A stretch of 64,000 nt of DNA, taken from contig NZ_CAKLBP010000007.1 in assembly GCF_920984665.1 (NCBI RefSeq), positions 62,001 through 126,000 of the forward strand, written 5' to 3'. The notes beneath the pieces are model-generated. The model did no database searches and had not been told where the DNA came from. It saw only the letters and a program-made list of their open reading frames with translations. Each line of letters starts with the position of its first letter. Within the stretch, counting starts at the first letter, position 1. A program made the position numbers and the translations under genes. This DNA is from Pedobacter sp. Leaf170 (lineage in GTDB: Bacteria; Bacteroidota; Bacteroidia; Sphingobacteriales; Sphingobacteriaceae). Positions 53,775 through 63,450 of this stretch are shown here, piece by piece.

Positions 53775-55919
53775 ATGAAAAACCTTAATCATAAATTTCT
53801 TTGTTTAATGCTGTTGCTTTTGTTGAGTACAATAAGCAGTAGGAGCCAAAATTTTGGTAAATACGTAAATACTTTTATCGGCACAGCGCCATTAATCGAA
53901 AAAAAAATTTTAGGTTATAAATTGCCAGATGGATGGCGTTCTTGGGCGGGGTTAACTTTTCCCGGGAGCTCGTTGCCCAATGCAATGGTTCAGCTAAGTC
54001 CTATGACTGAGTACGGCTCTGGTGCAGGATATGAGTATGAAGATTCGACAATTTTAGGCTTTACGCACACAAATAAAGGACATTGGAATCTTTGCAATAT
54101 TCCAATATTGCCAATGTCTAATCCGGGTGAAAAATTTGGCTCAAAGTTTTCACATAAAAAAGAAAGTTCGGCACCAGGTTTTTATCAGGTTTATTTGGAT
54201 GATTATGATGTGAATGTTAGTCTGACTTCAACGCTAAGGGCGGGTTTTCATAAGTACGAATTTAAAAATAATACCAACCGCCAAATCCTGTTTGATATGG
54301 GCAAAGCAAACAGCCGTGTATCAACCTGGGCAATAGAACAAGAAGGCGACAATGTAATTAAAGGCTTTCAAGGAGGAGAAAATGTTTATTTCTATGCAAT
54401 CATCAACACAAAAATTAGCAAATTAAGTAAAACTGAAGTGGGCAAAAGAACCGGCTATGCAATTGCCCATTTAGCTGATGGTAATAACCAACCGGTAGAA
54501 ATTAAAATCGGCTTATCTTTTGTAAGTACAGAAAATGCCAAAGAAAATGTGCTTTCAGAGATTGGTAAAAAATCTTTCGACGAAATTCGTAAAGAAGCCA
54601 CTTTAAAATGGGAGAAAATTTTATCGTCGATACAAGTTAAGGGTGGAACCGAAAAGCAAAAAGTTATGCTTTATTCGTGCCTGTACCGTTCTTTTTTATG
54701 GCCGGCGTTACGTAGTGATGTAAACGGACAATTTACTGATGCAAATAAAAAAGTGGTAAAGGCCGATTTTAATTATTACACAGAACCTTCTTTATGGGAT
54801 ACTTACAGAAATAAAGATGTTTTGTTGGGGCTGATTTCTCCCGAAGTTACACTTGATGTTATCAAATCTATGAAAGATGTGGGCGATAAGAAAGGATTCA
54901 TTCCAACCTTTTTTCATGGCGATCATGGTTCTTCATCAATTGCAGGCGCTTATCTGCGAGGTATTGATAATTTCGACATTAAAGGAACTTATGAAATTCT
55001 ATTGAAAAATGCCAATACACCGGGTGGTGCACGTCCACATGTAGAAGAATACATTAAAAAGGGATTTATTTCAGACCCTGATATTCCAAATCCAAAAGTT
55101 GAGACCAAGGCAGCGGCTGGTGTTTCTAAAACATTAGAATACTCTTACGATGATTATTCTGTAGCTCAAATTGCTAAGAAATTAGGCGATACGGCAAATT
55201 ATAGAATTTTAATGGCCCGTTCTAAAAATTATAAAAACATGTTCGATCCATCAACAAGGTTTATGCGTGGTAAATTGGCCGATGGTTCCTGGATTAAACC
55301 GTTTAATCCTCAATTTCCTTATTACGAATATATGTATAGAGAGGCTAATGCCTGGCAGGTTTCTTTCTTTGCTCCGCATGATATGAAAGGATTAGTTGAG
55401 CTTTACGGCGGACCAAAAGGCTTTGAATCGAAATTAGATTCTTTATTTACTGTTCCATGGAATCCAAATTACATTGCAAGAAATGTAGAAACAATGATTG
55501 GGCAATATTGCCATGGCAACCAACCCGATCACGAAGCACCTTTTTCTTACCATTTTATAAATAAGCCAGAAAAATCTCAAAAAATACTGGATACGATTAT
55601 GAATACTTTGTATGGTATTGGAGATAATGGACTGGCATTATGCGGAATGGATGATGCCGGTGAAATGTCATCTTGGTATGTTTTTAGTGCGTTAGGCATA
55701 TATCCTTTTTCTGCAACCGATGCCGAATACATCGTTACCGCACCACTTTTTGATGAGATTAAATGGCGTACTAGCAACGGAAAAACCATCACAATCAGTA
55801 AACCTAACAAAGGAAGAGCTTTATCATCTATCAAAGTTAATGGAAAATTAAATGAAGGCTATTTTGTATCTCAAGATTTGTTTAAAAATGGAGGCCGATT
55901 GGAGATTTTAACGCGATAA
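53775..55919 (+). CDS. GH92-family alpha-mannosidase, second subclass
   Basis: A 714-residue secreted enzyme (signal 1-24, ending SRSQN). GH92 features are YVNTFIGTAP, GLTFPGSSLPNAMVQLSP, THTNKGHWN, SLWDTYRNKDVLL, GNQPDHEAPFSYHF and CGMDDAGEMSSWYVFSALGIYPF, which retains the Asp pair and Glu of the metal/base site. The THTNKGHWN segment replaces the THFSGTGH of the GH92 at 47292, and the active-site loop around FHGDHGSSS also differs, so the two probably cut different linkages. It lies 133 bases after GH125. Confidence 0.92.
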   Translation: MKNLNHKFLCLMLLLLLSTISSRSQNFGKYVNTFIGTAPLIEKKILGYKLPDGWRSWAGLTFPGSSLPNAMVQLSPMTEYGSGAGYEYEDSTILGFTHTNKGHWNLCNIPILPMSNPGEKFGSKFSHKKESSAPGFYQVYLDDYDVNVSLTSTLRAGFHKYEFKNNTNRQILFDMGKANSRVSTWAIEQEGDNVIKGFQGGENVYFYAIINTKISKLSKTEVGKRTGYAIAHLADGNNQPVEIKIGLSFVSTENAKENVLSEIGKKSFDEIRKEATLKWEKILSSIQVKGGTEKQKVMLYSCLYRSFLWPALRSDVNGQFTDANKKVVKADFNYYTEPSLWDTYRNKDVLLGLISPEVTLDVIKSMKDVGDKKGFIPTFFHGDHGSSSIAGAYLRGIDNFDIKGTYEILLKNANTPGGARPHVEEYIKKGFISDPDIPNPKVETKAAAGVSKTLEYSYDDYSVAQIAKKLGDTANYRILMARSKNYKNMFDPSTRFMRGKLADGSWIKPFNPQFPYYEYMYREANAWQVSFFAPHDMKGLVELYGGPKGFESKLDSLFTVPWNPNYIARNVETMIGQYCHGNQPDHEAPFSYHFINKPEKSQKILDTIMNTLYGIGDNGLALCGMDDAGEMSSWYVFSALGIYPFSATDAEYIVTAPLFDEIKWRTSNGKTITISKPNKGRALSSIKVNGKLNEGYFVSQDLFKNGGRLEILTR

Positions 55920-56119
55920 TGATATAGGGCAATCAATAATTATAAAGTTTAACAATCACATTATCAATTTTTCATAAAAAATTGATTGAGGATAAATTAC
56001 TGGTCTAATAGAATTTTAATATCGCTTTTGGAAGGTATAGATTAATTTGTTTATACTTATGTGTCAAAATTATTTCGTGAGTAGTTTTTGATTTAAAATC
56101 CCAACAAAAGTTCGTAAAC

Positions 56120-58501
56120 ATGAAAACAAACCTGAAGTGGTTTAGCAGTATATTTTTTTCAGCCATACTTTGCACCAGCGTTTTTGCCCAAACTAAAAAC
56201 AGCATACCCATTTATAAAAATCCGAAGGCCAATGTTGAAAGCAGAATTAAAGATTTGCTTTCGCGTATGAATATTGAGGAAAAAGTTGGACAAATTTCTA
56301 TGCCCTTAGGCTGGCCAATGTACGCCAGAACGGGTAATGATATTGAGGTAAGCGATGAATTTAAAAAATCATTAAAAACAGAGCATACCGGAATGCTATG
56401 GGCAACTTTAAGGGCAGACCCCTGGACAAAAAAGACATTATTAAACGGGTTGAATCCAGAGCTGGCTGCTAAAGCTACAAATGCTATCCAGAAATATGCC
56501 TTGGAAAATACCCGTTTAGGTATTCCAATTTTACTTTCTGAAGAATGCCCACACGGGCACATGGCAATTGGTACTACAGTTTTTCCAACTTCGATAGGGC
56601 AAGCAAGTACTTTTAATCCTGATTTGATTAACCAAATGGCAAAAGTGATTGCCTCAGAAACCCGTTTACAAGGTGGACATGTTGGTTATGGTCCGGTGTT
56701 AGATTTAGCCCGAGAACCCAGATGGTCTAGAGTGGAAGAAACTTATGGGGAAGACCATGTTTTAAACAGCAAAATGGGCGAGGCGATGGTTAAGGGTTTT
56801 CAGGGTAATAGCATTAAAAGTGGTGCAAATATTGTGGCTACATTGAAACACTTTGCTGCTTATGGCGCACCAGAAGGCGGTCATAATGGTGGAAGCATAA
56901 GTGTAGGCATGCGTAGCTTAAATCAGTTTTATTTGCCACCATTTAAAGCTGCTGTTAAAGCGGGAGCTTTATCGGTTATGACTGCTTATAATTCTATTGA
57001 TGGTGTTCCGTGTTCTTCAAATGAATTTTTATTGAATGATTTATTAAGAAGCCAATGGGGATTTAAAGGTTTTGTAGTTTCTGATTTAAATAGCATTTCC
57101 GGACTAATGTCAAACCATAATGTTGCTGCAAATGCAACCGATGCTGCTACACTTTCTATCAATGCTGGTTTAGATGCTGATTTAAGTGGCGTAGGTTATG
57201 GAAAGGCACTTCGCAATGCTGTAAAAGCGGGAAAAGTTTCTACAAAAACTTTAGATACGGCGGTAAGTAGAGTATTAAGAGTAAAATTTAATATGGGGCT
57301 TTTTGAAAATCCTTATGTTAATGTTGAGCAAGCCAAGAATAACATCAGAACTAAGGAAAACATTGAACTGGCCAGAAGGGTAGCTCGTGAATCAATAGTG
57401 TTGCTTAAGAATGAGGGCAATGTATTGCCTTTGAATAAAAGTCTAAAAAACATTGCGGTTATAGGCCCAAATGCAGATAATATTTACAACCAACTTGGCG
57501 ATTACACTGCACCCCAATCAGAAGAGAACGTAGTAACGGTATTGGAAGGTATTAAAAATAAATTATCATCAGATACAAAAATAAATTATGTAAAAGGTTG
57601 TGGGATAAGAGATACGCTCAACAGCACTATTGATGAAGCGGTATCAATTGCTAAAAAATCTGATGCAGTGATAATTGTTTTAGGTGGCTCTAGTGCCAGA
57701 GATTTTAAAACAGAATACATTGAAACCGGTGCCGCTAAAATTAGCACAGCTGATAAAGGTTTGAGCGATATGGAAAGTGGTGAAGGCTTTGACAGGTCTA
57801 CTTTAGATTTATTAGGCGACCAACTTAAACTTTTAAAAGCAGTTGCAAAAACCGGAAAACCTGTTGTTTTAGTGCTTATAAAAGGCAGGCCATTAAATTT
57901 AAACTGGGCTTCGGAGCATATTCCGGCTATTCTAGATGCATGGTATCCTGGTCAGGAGGGAGGAAATGCAATTGCTGATGTAATTTTTGGCGATTACAAT
58001 CCTGCAGGTAGATTACCTATTTCTATTCCTAAATCGGTAGGTCAGTTACCAGTTTATTACAATGCCCGCTATCCTGAAAAGCATGACTACCTTGAGGTTG
58101 ATGCAAAGCCTTTATATAGTTTTGGCTATGGCTTAAGTTATACAACTTTCAATTATCAAAACCTTAAAATTAAAAATGAAACCAACAGCCACACGATTAA
58201 AGTAAGTTTTGATTTAAAAAATAATGGCACCATGGATGGAGAAGAAGTGGTTCAGCTATATCTTAAAGGCAAAACTTCATCTGTAGTTTTACCAATGAAG
58301 CAACTAAAACAGTTTAAAAGAATTTCCTTAAAAGCAGGTGAACTAAAGACTTTAAACTTTACTTTATCAAAAGATGACTTGGAAATCTATAATCAAAACA
58401 ACAAATGGGTGGTTGAGGCAGGAACCTATCATTTGATGGTTTCATCATCATCTGATAATGTGAAATTGGAGCAAGATTTTACTGTGGGTTCTACATTATG
58501 A
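56120..58501 (+). CDS. GH3-family beta-glycosidase
   Basis: A 793-residue secreted enzyme (signal 1-24, ending VFAQT). It has the GH3 TIM barrel (~35-365; GPVLDLAREPRWSRVEETYGE is the substrate loop) and nucleophile Asp322 in FVVSDLNSISGL, where Leu replaces the Trp of the classical SDW. An alpha/beta sandwich (~410-650; NIAVIGPNAD, ETGAAKISTADKG-type region) and a fibronectin III-like C-terminus follow. It is probably a beta-glucosidase or beta-xylosidase-type exo-enzyme; action on beta-linked core sugars is possible but not shown. Confidence 0.9.
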   Translation: MKTNLKWFSSIFFSAILCTSVFAQTKNSIPIYKNPKANVESRIKDLLSRMNIEEKVGQISMPLGWPMYARTGNDIEVSDEFKKSLKTEHTGMLWATLRADPWTKKTLLNGLNPELAAKATNAIQKYALENTRLGIPILLSEECPHGHMAIGTTVFPTSIGQASTFNPDLINQMAKVIASETRLQGGHVGYGPVLDLAREPRWSRVEETYGEDHVLNSKMGEAMVKGFQGNSIKSGANIVATLKHFAAYGAPEGGHNGGSISVGMRSLNQFYLPPFKAAVKAGALSVMTAYNSIDGVPCSSNEFLLNDLLRSQWGFKGFVVSDLNSISGLMSNHNVAANATDAATLSINAGLDADLSGVGYGKALRNAVKAGKVSTKTLDTAVSRVLRVKFNMGLFENPYVNVEQAKNNIRTKENIELARRVARESIVLLKNEGNVLPLNKSLKNIAVIGPNADNIYNQLGDYTAPQSEENVVTVLEGIKNKLSSDTKINYVKGCGIRDTLNSTIDEAVSIAKKSDAVIIVLGGSSARDFKTEYIETGAAKISTADKGLSDMESGEGFDRSTLDLLGDQLKLLKAVAKTGKPVVLVLIKGRPLNLNWASEHIPAILDAWYPGQEGGNAIADVIFGDYNPAGRLPISIPKSVGQLPVYYNARYPEKHDYLEVDAKPLYSFGYGLSYTTFNYQNLKIKNETNSHTIKVSFDLKNNGTMDGEEVVQLYLKGKTSSVVLPMKQLKQFKRISLKAGELKTLNFTLSKDDLEIYNQNNKWVVEAGTYHLMVSSSSDNVKLEQDFTVGSTL

Positions 58502-58642
58502 TAAACAAGTATCAAAAGGTTTCTTCATAAGAAAAACCAATTTTTTTTAGAATTTTTATAACAACTTAAAAATAAACTATATCTTTAGGTAATCAATTTT
58601 AGGTAATTGATTAATTGTTCTTAGAGAAAACAATTATAGGAG

Positions 58643-58670
58643 GGGTAGTGTTAATTCACTGCCCTTTTTT
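58643..58670 (+). terminator. Intrinsic terminator after the GH3 gene
   Basis: GGGTAGTG (58643-58650) pairs with CACTGCCC (58657-58664), followed by six Ts. Confidence 0.88.
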
Positions 58671-58681
58671 GCATTATATAC

Positions 58682-59218
58682 TTAATAGTTCTTTGCTATT
58701 TCGTATTGAAAATCTTGATATTCGGCACTGTTATAGATTGTTTTCTCTACAATTTGTATCCAATTATTGCCAGAATTAGAATATACTGTAACCTTACTAG
58801 GGAATTTTTGAACTAAATCTTTTTTGACAACTGATTTTTGTTCGGGTTGTATAATTGTTTCTACCAGTGCGAAAATTTTGAATACGTTGGCACCTAAAGC
58901 ATGGCTGTAAATGCCTGTAACCAACGTTTTGGTAATAGAAGCTTTTTCGAGGTTAGTTTTGCCAATAAATTTTGCATTCCATTCTGATGGTTTTTTCGGT
59001 ACGCAAATTATCTTCGCATACATATTATCGGCTTTATTTAAAACAAGCATTGGCACATTAGTCAATCTAACACTGCTCTTATTAGATTTTATATAACCAA
59101 GCCATCCGGCCTTTACATCAGAGGTTTTACCAAACAAATCTTTGCCTTTTAACAAATCTATTTCAGGTGGACTGAAACTTAAAAAAACAAGCAAGTTAAG
59201 CAAAAAGGCAATATTCAT
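58682..59218 (-). CDS. Putative secreted protein, unknown function
   Basis: The start is set at 59218, where MNIAFLLNLLVFLSF makes a signal-like N-terminus; an ATG at 59263 would add 15 residues. The 178-residue product has several beta-type segments, Lys-rich composition and no motif I recognise. It lies downstream of the PNGase F gene on the same strand (221-base gap) and may be expressed with it, but a role in glycan use is speculation. Confidence 0.55.
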   Translation of the reverse strand: MNIAFLLNLLVFLSFSPPEIDLLKGKDLFGKTSDVKAGWLGYIKSNKSSVRLTNVPMLVLNKADNMYAKIICVPKKPSEWNAKFIGKTNLEKASITKTLVTGIYSHALGANVFKIFALVETIIQPEQKSVVKKDLVQKFPSKVTVYSNSGNNWIQIVEKTIYNSAEYQDFQYEIAKNY

Positions 59219-59439
59219 TAGAGGGATTTTAACCTGCAAGATAATGCAAATTAATACGTCCAAATGGCCTAAATGTTTTTATGACATTCTGTAAAGTATT
59301 GAGTATCAATAATTCTGTATTCTGCATAAGCTGCCTTACAATTTTTAGTATCTTTAAGAAGTTATTGCAGTATTTAAAAAAAGTTGTAAATGTAGTACAA
59401 CATCATACACGGCTGTAATAAATAAAGATTTAACTACCA

Positions 59440-61125
59440 TTATTCTTTCGCAATTAAAACACCCGAAACATTCCAGGCGTTTGTCATCGAGCCTTCTGCT
59501 TTGCCCATAGGGATGGAGACTTTTATTGTATGTGTTCCTGCTTTTAAATCTCCCAGGTCGATAAAGTTTGGGTTAGTTACCGTTCCGGGGCACCAGTTTG
59601 AGCGGCTTAAATCTGACGATGATAATCCTGTTTCAAAATTTCCTGATGCAGGATTTGAAAGGCGATAAGAGCCACAATCTTGTCTCCATGGCACAAACGA
59701 AAAGCTTTCTTTTCCATCCAGCCAAATGCTGTTTTTTTTCGGTACAAATTCATCTCCATTGCCCCAACCGCCATGCCCGGTTGTTATATAACGTAGCCTG
59801 GCATTTTTAATATTTTTATCCAATGTAAAAGAAACCTCTAAACCTTTGTCGATACTAAACATGGTTGCGTATTCTTGCCCTGCCATTTCCATTACGTTTG
59901 TGGTATTAAATAAAGGCATAATTAATTCTTTATCAGGTTTTTGCCTGCCAGCATTGTGCAAAGTAATATTTAAAGAAACCTTATGTCCGCCCTTATCGTA
60001 ATTTCCTACAAATACGGCAACCCAAACTTCCTTGCCATTTATTAAGGGAAAAAGCTCTGAAATATCCTGGCGATAAAAAACTTGTTCAGCCCAGGTTTTA
60101 CCTTTCAATTTCAAATTATTGTATTTGCCAACCCCAAAAGGCGTAAAAAAGCGCATCAACTCTACAACAGGTGTAAAATCCTGATTAGCAATTACACCCT
60201 GATATTGTTTGCCGTTTCCGTTATCATAGACAGGAAGTACTTTAACAGAATTTTTCAAAGCATCCATCAAGCTAATTTTTTTATCCGTTGGGATGATAAA
60301 CACCGAACCGGTTCTGTCATAAGCGTCGCCATTAGATTGTTCTGTTAAATCTGCAAAAACGTTTTGGCTATTTTCAATAAACGGGAATTTTACTTTTCTA
60401 GCGATTACTGTGCCGCCTGCAAACCTAAAAATACTATCGTTTGATTGTGGTTTGTCTATAAAATTAATGGTTTCATTATCAAATATTTTCAGTGTGGTAA
60501 AGCGGCTTTTCCATAACAAATCTTTATAAGTTAGCGCATCTGTTAATTTAGATTTTGAATCCTTAAAATCCTTTAGATCAGAGCTTTTTATTTCTTGTAT
60601 TGAAGCTGCTGTTAAATAGCTGTTTCTGTTTCTAACTTGTTCTAAAACTAAGCCTAAATTCTGACCAAGAACTGTTGGTGCAGCCTTTATTCCGGCATCG
60701 GTGGTAAACCATAAATCTATTCGATTTGAATTAACAACGGTTGTGGCCTTTTTACAGTTGTAACCTAAAATTACTTTGGTTTCATTACTAAATTCAATTA
60801 TTTGTTTTGAAATCAATGTACTATCAGCAGTAGCAATCTGTGTGTTTCTGCTTAAATCGGCAATTTGAAATAGAATGTTTGAAGGTTTTTCTATTAAACT
60901 TTGTTCAAAAGGGTAGCGGCCTTGCCCATCAAATATTGACGCCGTAGTAATTAAATTCTGGTTTGCCTTAGCAACTACGATTACTGGGTTTCTATCATCC
61001 TTAGGCTTTCCATCTGCCGAACGCCAATAGGTAATTTTATAGTTAGCAGTTGGTTTTAACTTTTGCTGAGCAAAAGCAAGGAATGGAATAATAAAAATAA
61101 AGGAAAGACTGTAAATATATTTCAT
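59440..61125 (-). CDS. PNGase F-type peptide-N-glycosidase with long N-terminal extension
   Basis: A 561-residue secreted protein (signal 1-20). The C-terminal ~330 residues match PNGase F: YDRTGSVF with Asp270, GKEVWVAVF with Glu366, TGHGGWGNGDEF with Glu459 and SSSDLSRSNWCPGTVTNP. These acids fit Asp60, Glu118 and Glu206 of the Elizabethkingia enzyme. The protein is about 200 residues longer. Residues ~25-180 (including VILGYNCKKATT and IDLWFTTD) resemble a GLPGLY-type or bowl-like domain of unknown role. It cuts the GlcNAc-Asn bond of intact N-glycans, turning Asn to Asp. Confidence 0.93.
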   Translation of the reverse strand: MKYIYSLSFIFIIPFLAFAQQKLKPTANYKITYWRSADGKPKDDRNPVIVVAKANQNLITTASIFDGQGRYPFEQSLIEKPSNILFQIADLSRNTQIATADSTLISKQIIEFSNETKVILGYNCKKATTVVNSNRIDLWFTTDAGIKAAPTVLGQNLGLVLEQVRNRNSYLTAASIQEIKSSDLKDFKDSKSKLTDALTYKDLLWKSRFTTLKIFDNETINFIDKPQSNDSIFRFAGGTVIARKVKFPFIENSQNVFADLTEQSNGDAYDRTGSVFIIPTDKKISLMDALKNSVKVLPVYDNGNGKQYQGVIANQDFTPVVELMRFFTPFGVGKYNNLKLKGKTWAEQVFYRQDISELFPLINGKEVWVAVFVGNYDKGGHKVSLNITLHNAGRQKPDKELIMPLFNTTNVMEMAGQEYATMFSIDKGLEVSFTLDKNIKNARLRYITTGHGGWGNGDEFVPKKNSIWLDGKESFSFVPWRQDCGSYRLSNPASGNFETGLSSSDLSRSNWCPGTVTNPNFIDLGDLKAGTHTIKVSIPMGKAEGSMTNAWNVSGVLIAKE

Positions 61126-61307
61126 TTTTTAGGCTGATTTAACGAGCTAAATATATTACAGAATTTTGGCTTATCTACATGAATAAGTCAAATGATGCTT
61201 AAGTATAGAAGATTTTACATAATTATCATTCGATAAAATGAATCATCCGGGAATATTGGAGAATTAACTTTAAATTAGATAATCTAACCAACATCAAACC
61301 CTAAAAA

Positions 61308-62174
61308 ATGAAGAATATTAATGTTTTAATTGGCTGTATTTATTGTTTACTATTTTTATCCTTTGTATCAAAAAGTTTTGCGCAGCAAATTCCGAAACTG
61401 GGAATAGTATCTTCAATTTCGAGAGACAGCATCATTCATGCAGCAGGATTTAAATATATTGGTGAATCAGTTTCGAACATGATTTCACCAGCTTTAAGTA
61501 TTAATGCATTTGAATCAAATTTAGAAAAGATAAGAAACGCCAAAACAAAAATTTTGAGTTGTAATGTATTTTTTCCGGGTAGTATTAAAATTGCTGGTCC
61601 GGATGTAGATTTAGCTAAAGTTTTAACTTATGCCGATGGTGTGCTCTCTCGAGCGAACAAAGCTGGTGTAAAATTCATCATTTTAGGAAGTTCATCAGCG
61701 AGGTCAATCCCGGAAGGTTATGATAAAGAAAAAGCAAAGTCTGATTTTGTTAAAACTTGTGCCGAACTGGCAAAATTGGCGGCTAAACATCATGTTATCA
61801 TTGCGTTAGAGAATCTTCAATCTTCTGAAACCAATTTTATTAATACAGTTAGGGATGCAGCTGATGTGGTTAGAAAAGTTAACAACCCATCTTTTCGTTT
61901 AAATGCAGATATTTTTCACATGATGCGGGAAAATGAATCTCCGGAAGAAATTGTAAAAGCAGGTAAACTGCTAGCCTTTTGCGAGCTTGCAGAAAAAGAG
62001 AAACGCACCCTGCCGGGCGTAATGAAAGATGATTTTAAACCTTATTTTAGTGCTTTAAAGCGTATTAGTTACAGCGGTTATCTTTTTATCGAGGGAAAAA
62101 TTGAGCATCCGGAAGTTGAAATTCCTTTTGCATTTAAGTATTTAACACAACAATTAACCGAAGTTTACAAGTGA
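61308..62174 (+). CDS. Secreted TIM-barrel protein, sugar-phosphate isomerase/epimerase family
   Basis: A 288-residue protein with a signal peptide (1-25, ending SFAQQ) and an AP-endonuclease-2/xylose-isomerase-like barrel: GLKYIGESV-type strand early, VIIALENLQSSETN with a metal-binding Glu, LNADIFHMM with Asp/His and YLFIEGKIE near the end. The Glu and His set fits the divalent metal site of this superfamily. Periplasmic members act on sugars or inositols. Its place next to PNGase F suggests conversion of a released sugar, but no substrate can be named. Confidence 0.75.
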   Translation: MKNINVLIGCIYCLLFLSFVSKSFAQQIPKLGIVSSISRDSIIHAAGFKYIGESVSNMISPALSINAFESNLEKIRNAKTKILSCNVFFPGSIKIAGPDVDLAKVLTYADGVLSRANKAGVKFIILGSSSARSIPEGYDKEKAKSDFVKTCAELAKLAAKHHVIIALENLQSSETNFINTVRDAADVVRKVNNPSFRLNADIFHMMRENESPEEIVKAGKLLAFCELAEKEKRTLPGVMKDDFKPYFSALKRISYSGYLFIEGKIEHPEVEIPFAFKYLTQQLTEVYK

Positions 62175-62186
62175 TAGGGGTTTAAT

Positions 62187-63248
62187 TTATCCTTCCTCTG
62201 TCTCGGCATTTATTTTTTCTTCAGCTACTTCTAAATCTGCTTCTGTAGCCACAGGCGAATCATTTAATTTTTCAACCTTTGGATTATATTGTAAATCAAC
62301 AAACATCGGGAAATGGTCCGAATTACAATTGGGTAGCCGCTTAATGGAACTCAAAGAAAAATCTGAAGAGCAAAAAATATGGTCTAATGGAAACCTTAAA
62401 AAAAAGTATTTTGCATTAAAACTATTGAAAAATCCGCGACCTCTTCTTGGGTCTAGCAACCCACTTATTTTCCCAAAAAGCTCTGTGGTATAACTCCAGG
62501 CAACATCATTCAAATCGCCCATAACAATTACAGGATATTCTGATTTTTTAGCCTTCTCTGCAACCAGTAAAATCTCTTTATCTCTCTCCGTAGATTTTGG
62601 ATTTTCTTGTGGCACCGGAGGTTCGGGATGTAGGCAGAAAAGCTTTACAAGTTGCCCTGAAGGCAGCTTTATAAGTGTTTCTATTGATGGAATATCTTTC
62701 TTAACTAAATATTTAACTGAACTATCCGAAAGTTCTAACTTAGAATACAATAGCATACCATAAGTATTGTCTATTGGAACTTTTAACTGATGAGGATAAT
62801 CCTTTCCGATGACATCCATTTTCGCCTGCCACCATTCATGTGTTTCAACCATTAAAACTACATCAGGATTACAAGCTTCAATTAGTTTTAAGTAAGCTTT
62901 TGAGTTACGGTTTTCTTGAAAAACATTGGCAATAAAAACCTTCAAATTGTTATCGTTTGGTGGATTTATAGCACCAACAATTTGCTTGGAGCCTAATTTT
63001 GTAAAGGGAAATATCAGATAGATTAGGTAAGTAATGTTTAATAAAAGCATCCCTAAAATTATATATTCCAATAAGATACTTGGAAAGCTAAAGCACAGGA
63101 TTATAATGATGAGGATTACGTTTAAAACCAGTTTCTGCAAGCGGGGAAATTCAAAAACACGGAACACCCAAAAATCATGACGAATAAACGGGATTAATGT
63201 TGTTAAAACAAGCAGTACACTCGTGTATAAAAGAATATCGTGAATCAA
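62187..63248 (-). CDS. Endonuclease/exonuclease/phosphatase-family membrane protein
   Basis: A 353-residue protein with three N-terminal membrane helices (~5-90) and a DNase I-like EEP domain: LKVFIANVFQENRN, VVLMVETHEWW with the metal Glu, VIVMGDLNDVAWS with the Asp/Asn pair, RFPLDHIFCSS and CNSDHFPMFVD with the final Asp-His. An acidic tail follows. EEP domains cut phosphodiesters in nucleic acids, lipids or sugars; the membrane anchor suggests an extracytoplasmic target, not identified. It converges with the TIM-barrel gene, 12 bases apart. Confidence 0.85.
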   Translation of the reverse strand: MIHDILLYTSVLLVLTTLIPFIRHDFWVFRVFEFPRLQKLVLNVILIIIILCFSFPSILLEYIILGMLLLNITYLIYLIFPFTKLGSKQIVGAINPPNDNNLKVFIANVFQENRNSKAYLKLIEACNPDVVLMVETHEWWQAKMDVIGKDYPHQLKVPIDNTYGMLLYSKLELSDSSVKYLVKKDIPSIETLIKLPSGQLVKLFCLHPEPPVPQENPKSTERDKEILLVAEKAKKSEYPVIVMGDLNDVAWSYTTELFGKISGLLDPRRGRGFFNSFNAKYFFLRFPLDHIFCSSDFSLSSIKRLPNCNSDHFPMFVDLQYNPKVEKLNDSPVATEADLEVAEEKINAETEEG

Positions 63249-63450
63249 GAATTTATGGTTTTAAAATTTCTACAAATAGTTTTATGCTAAACCAACTACA
63301 AATAAATATGTTTTATTGATATTGAAGGCTCAAATATATTAAAATCTGTTACAAAGATTTTAATGCTAACAATCTTCCGATTTTTCAACAAAACAGCCTT
63401 ACAATGCATAATCATGCTATCTTTATAGCTTTTGCAAATTAATTTCAGTT

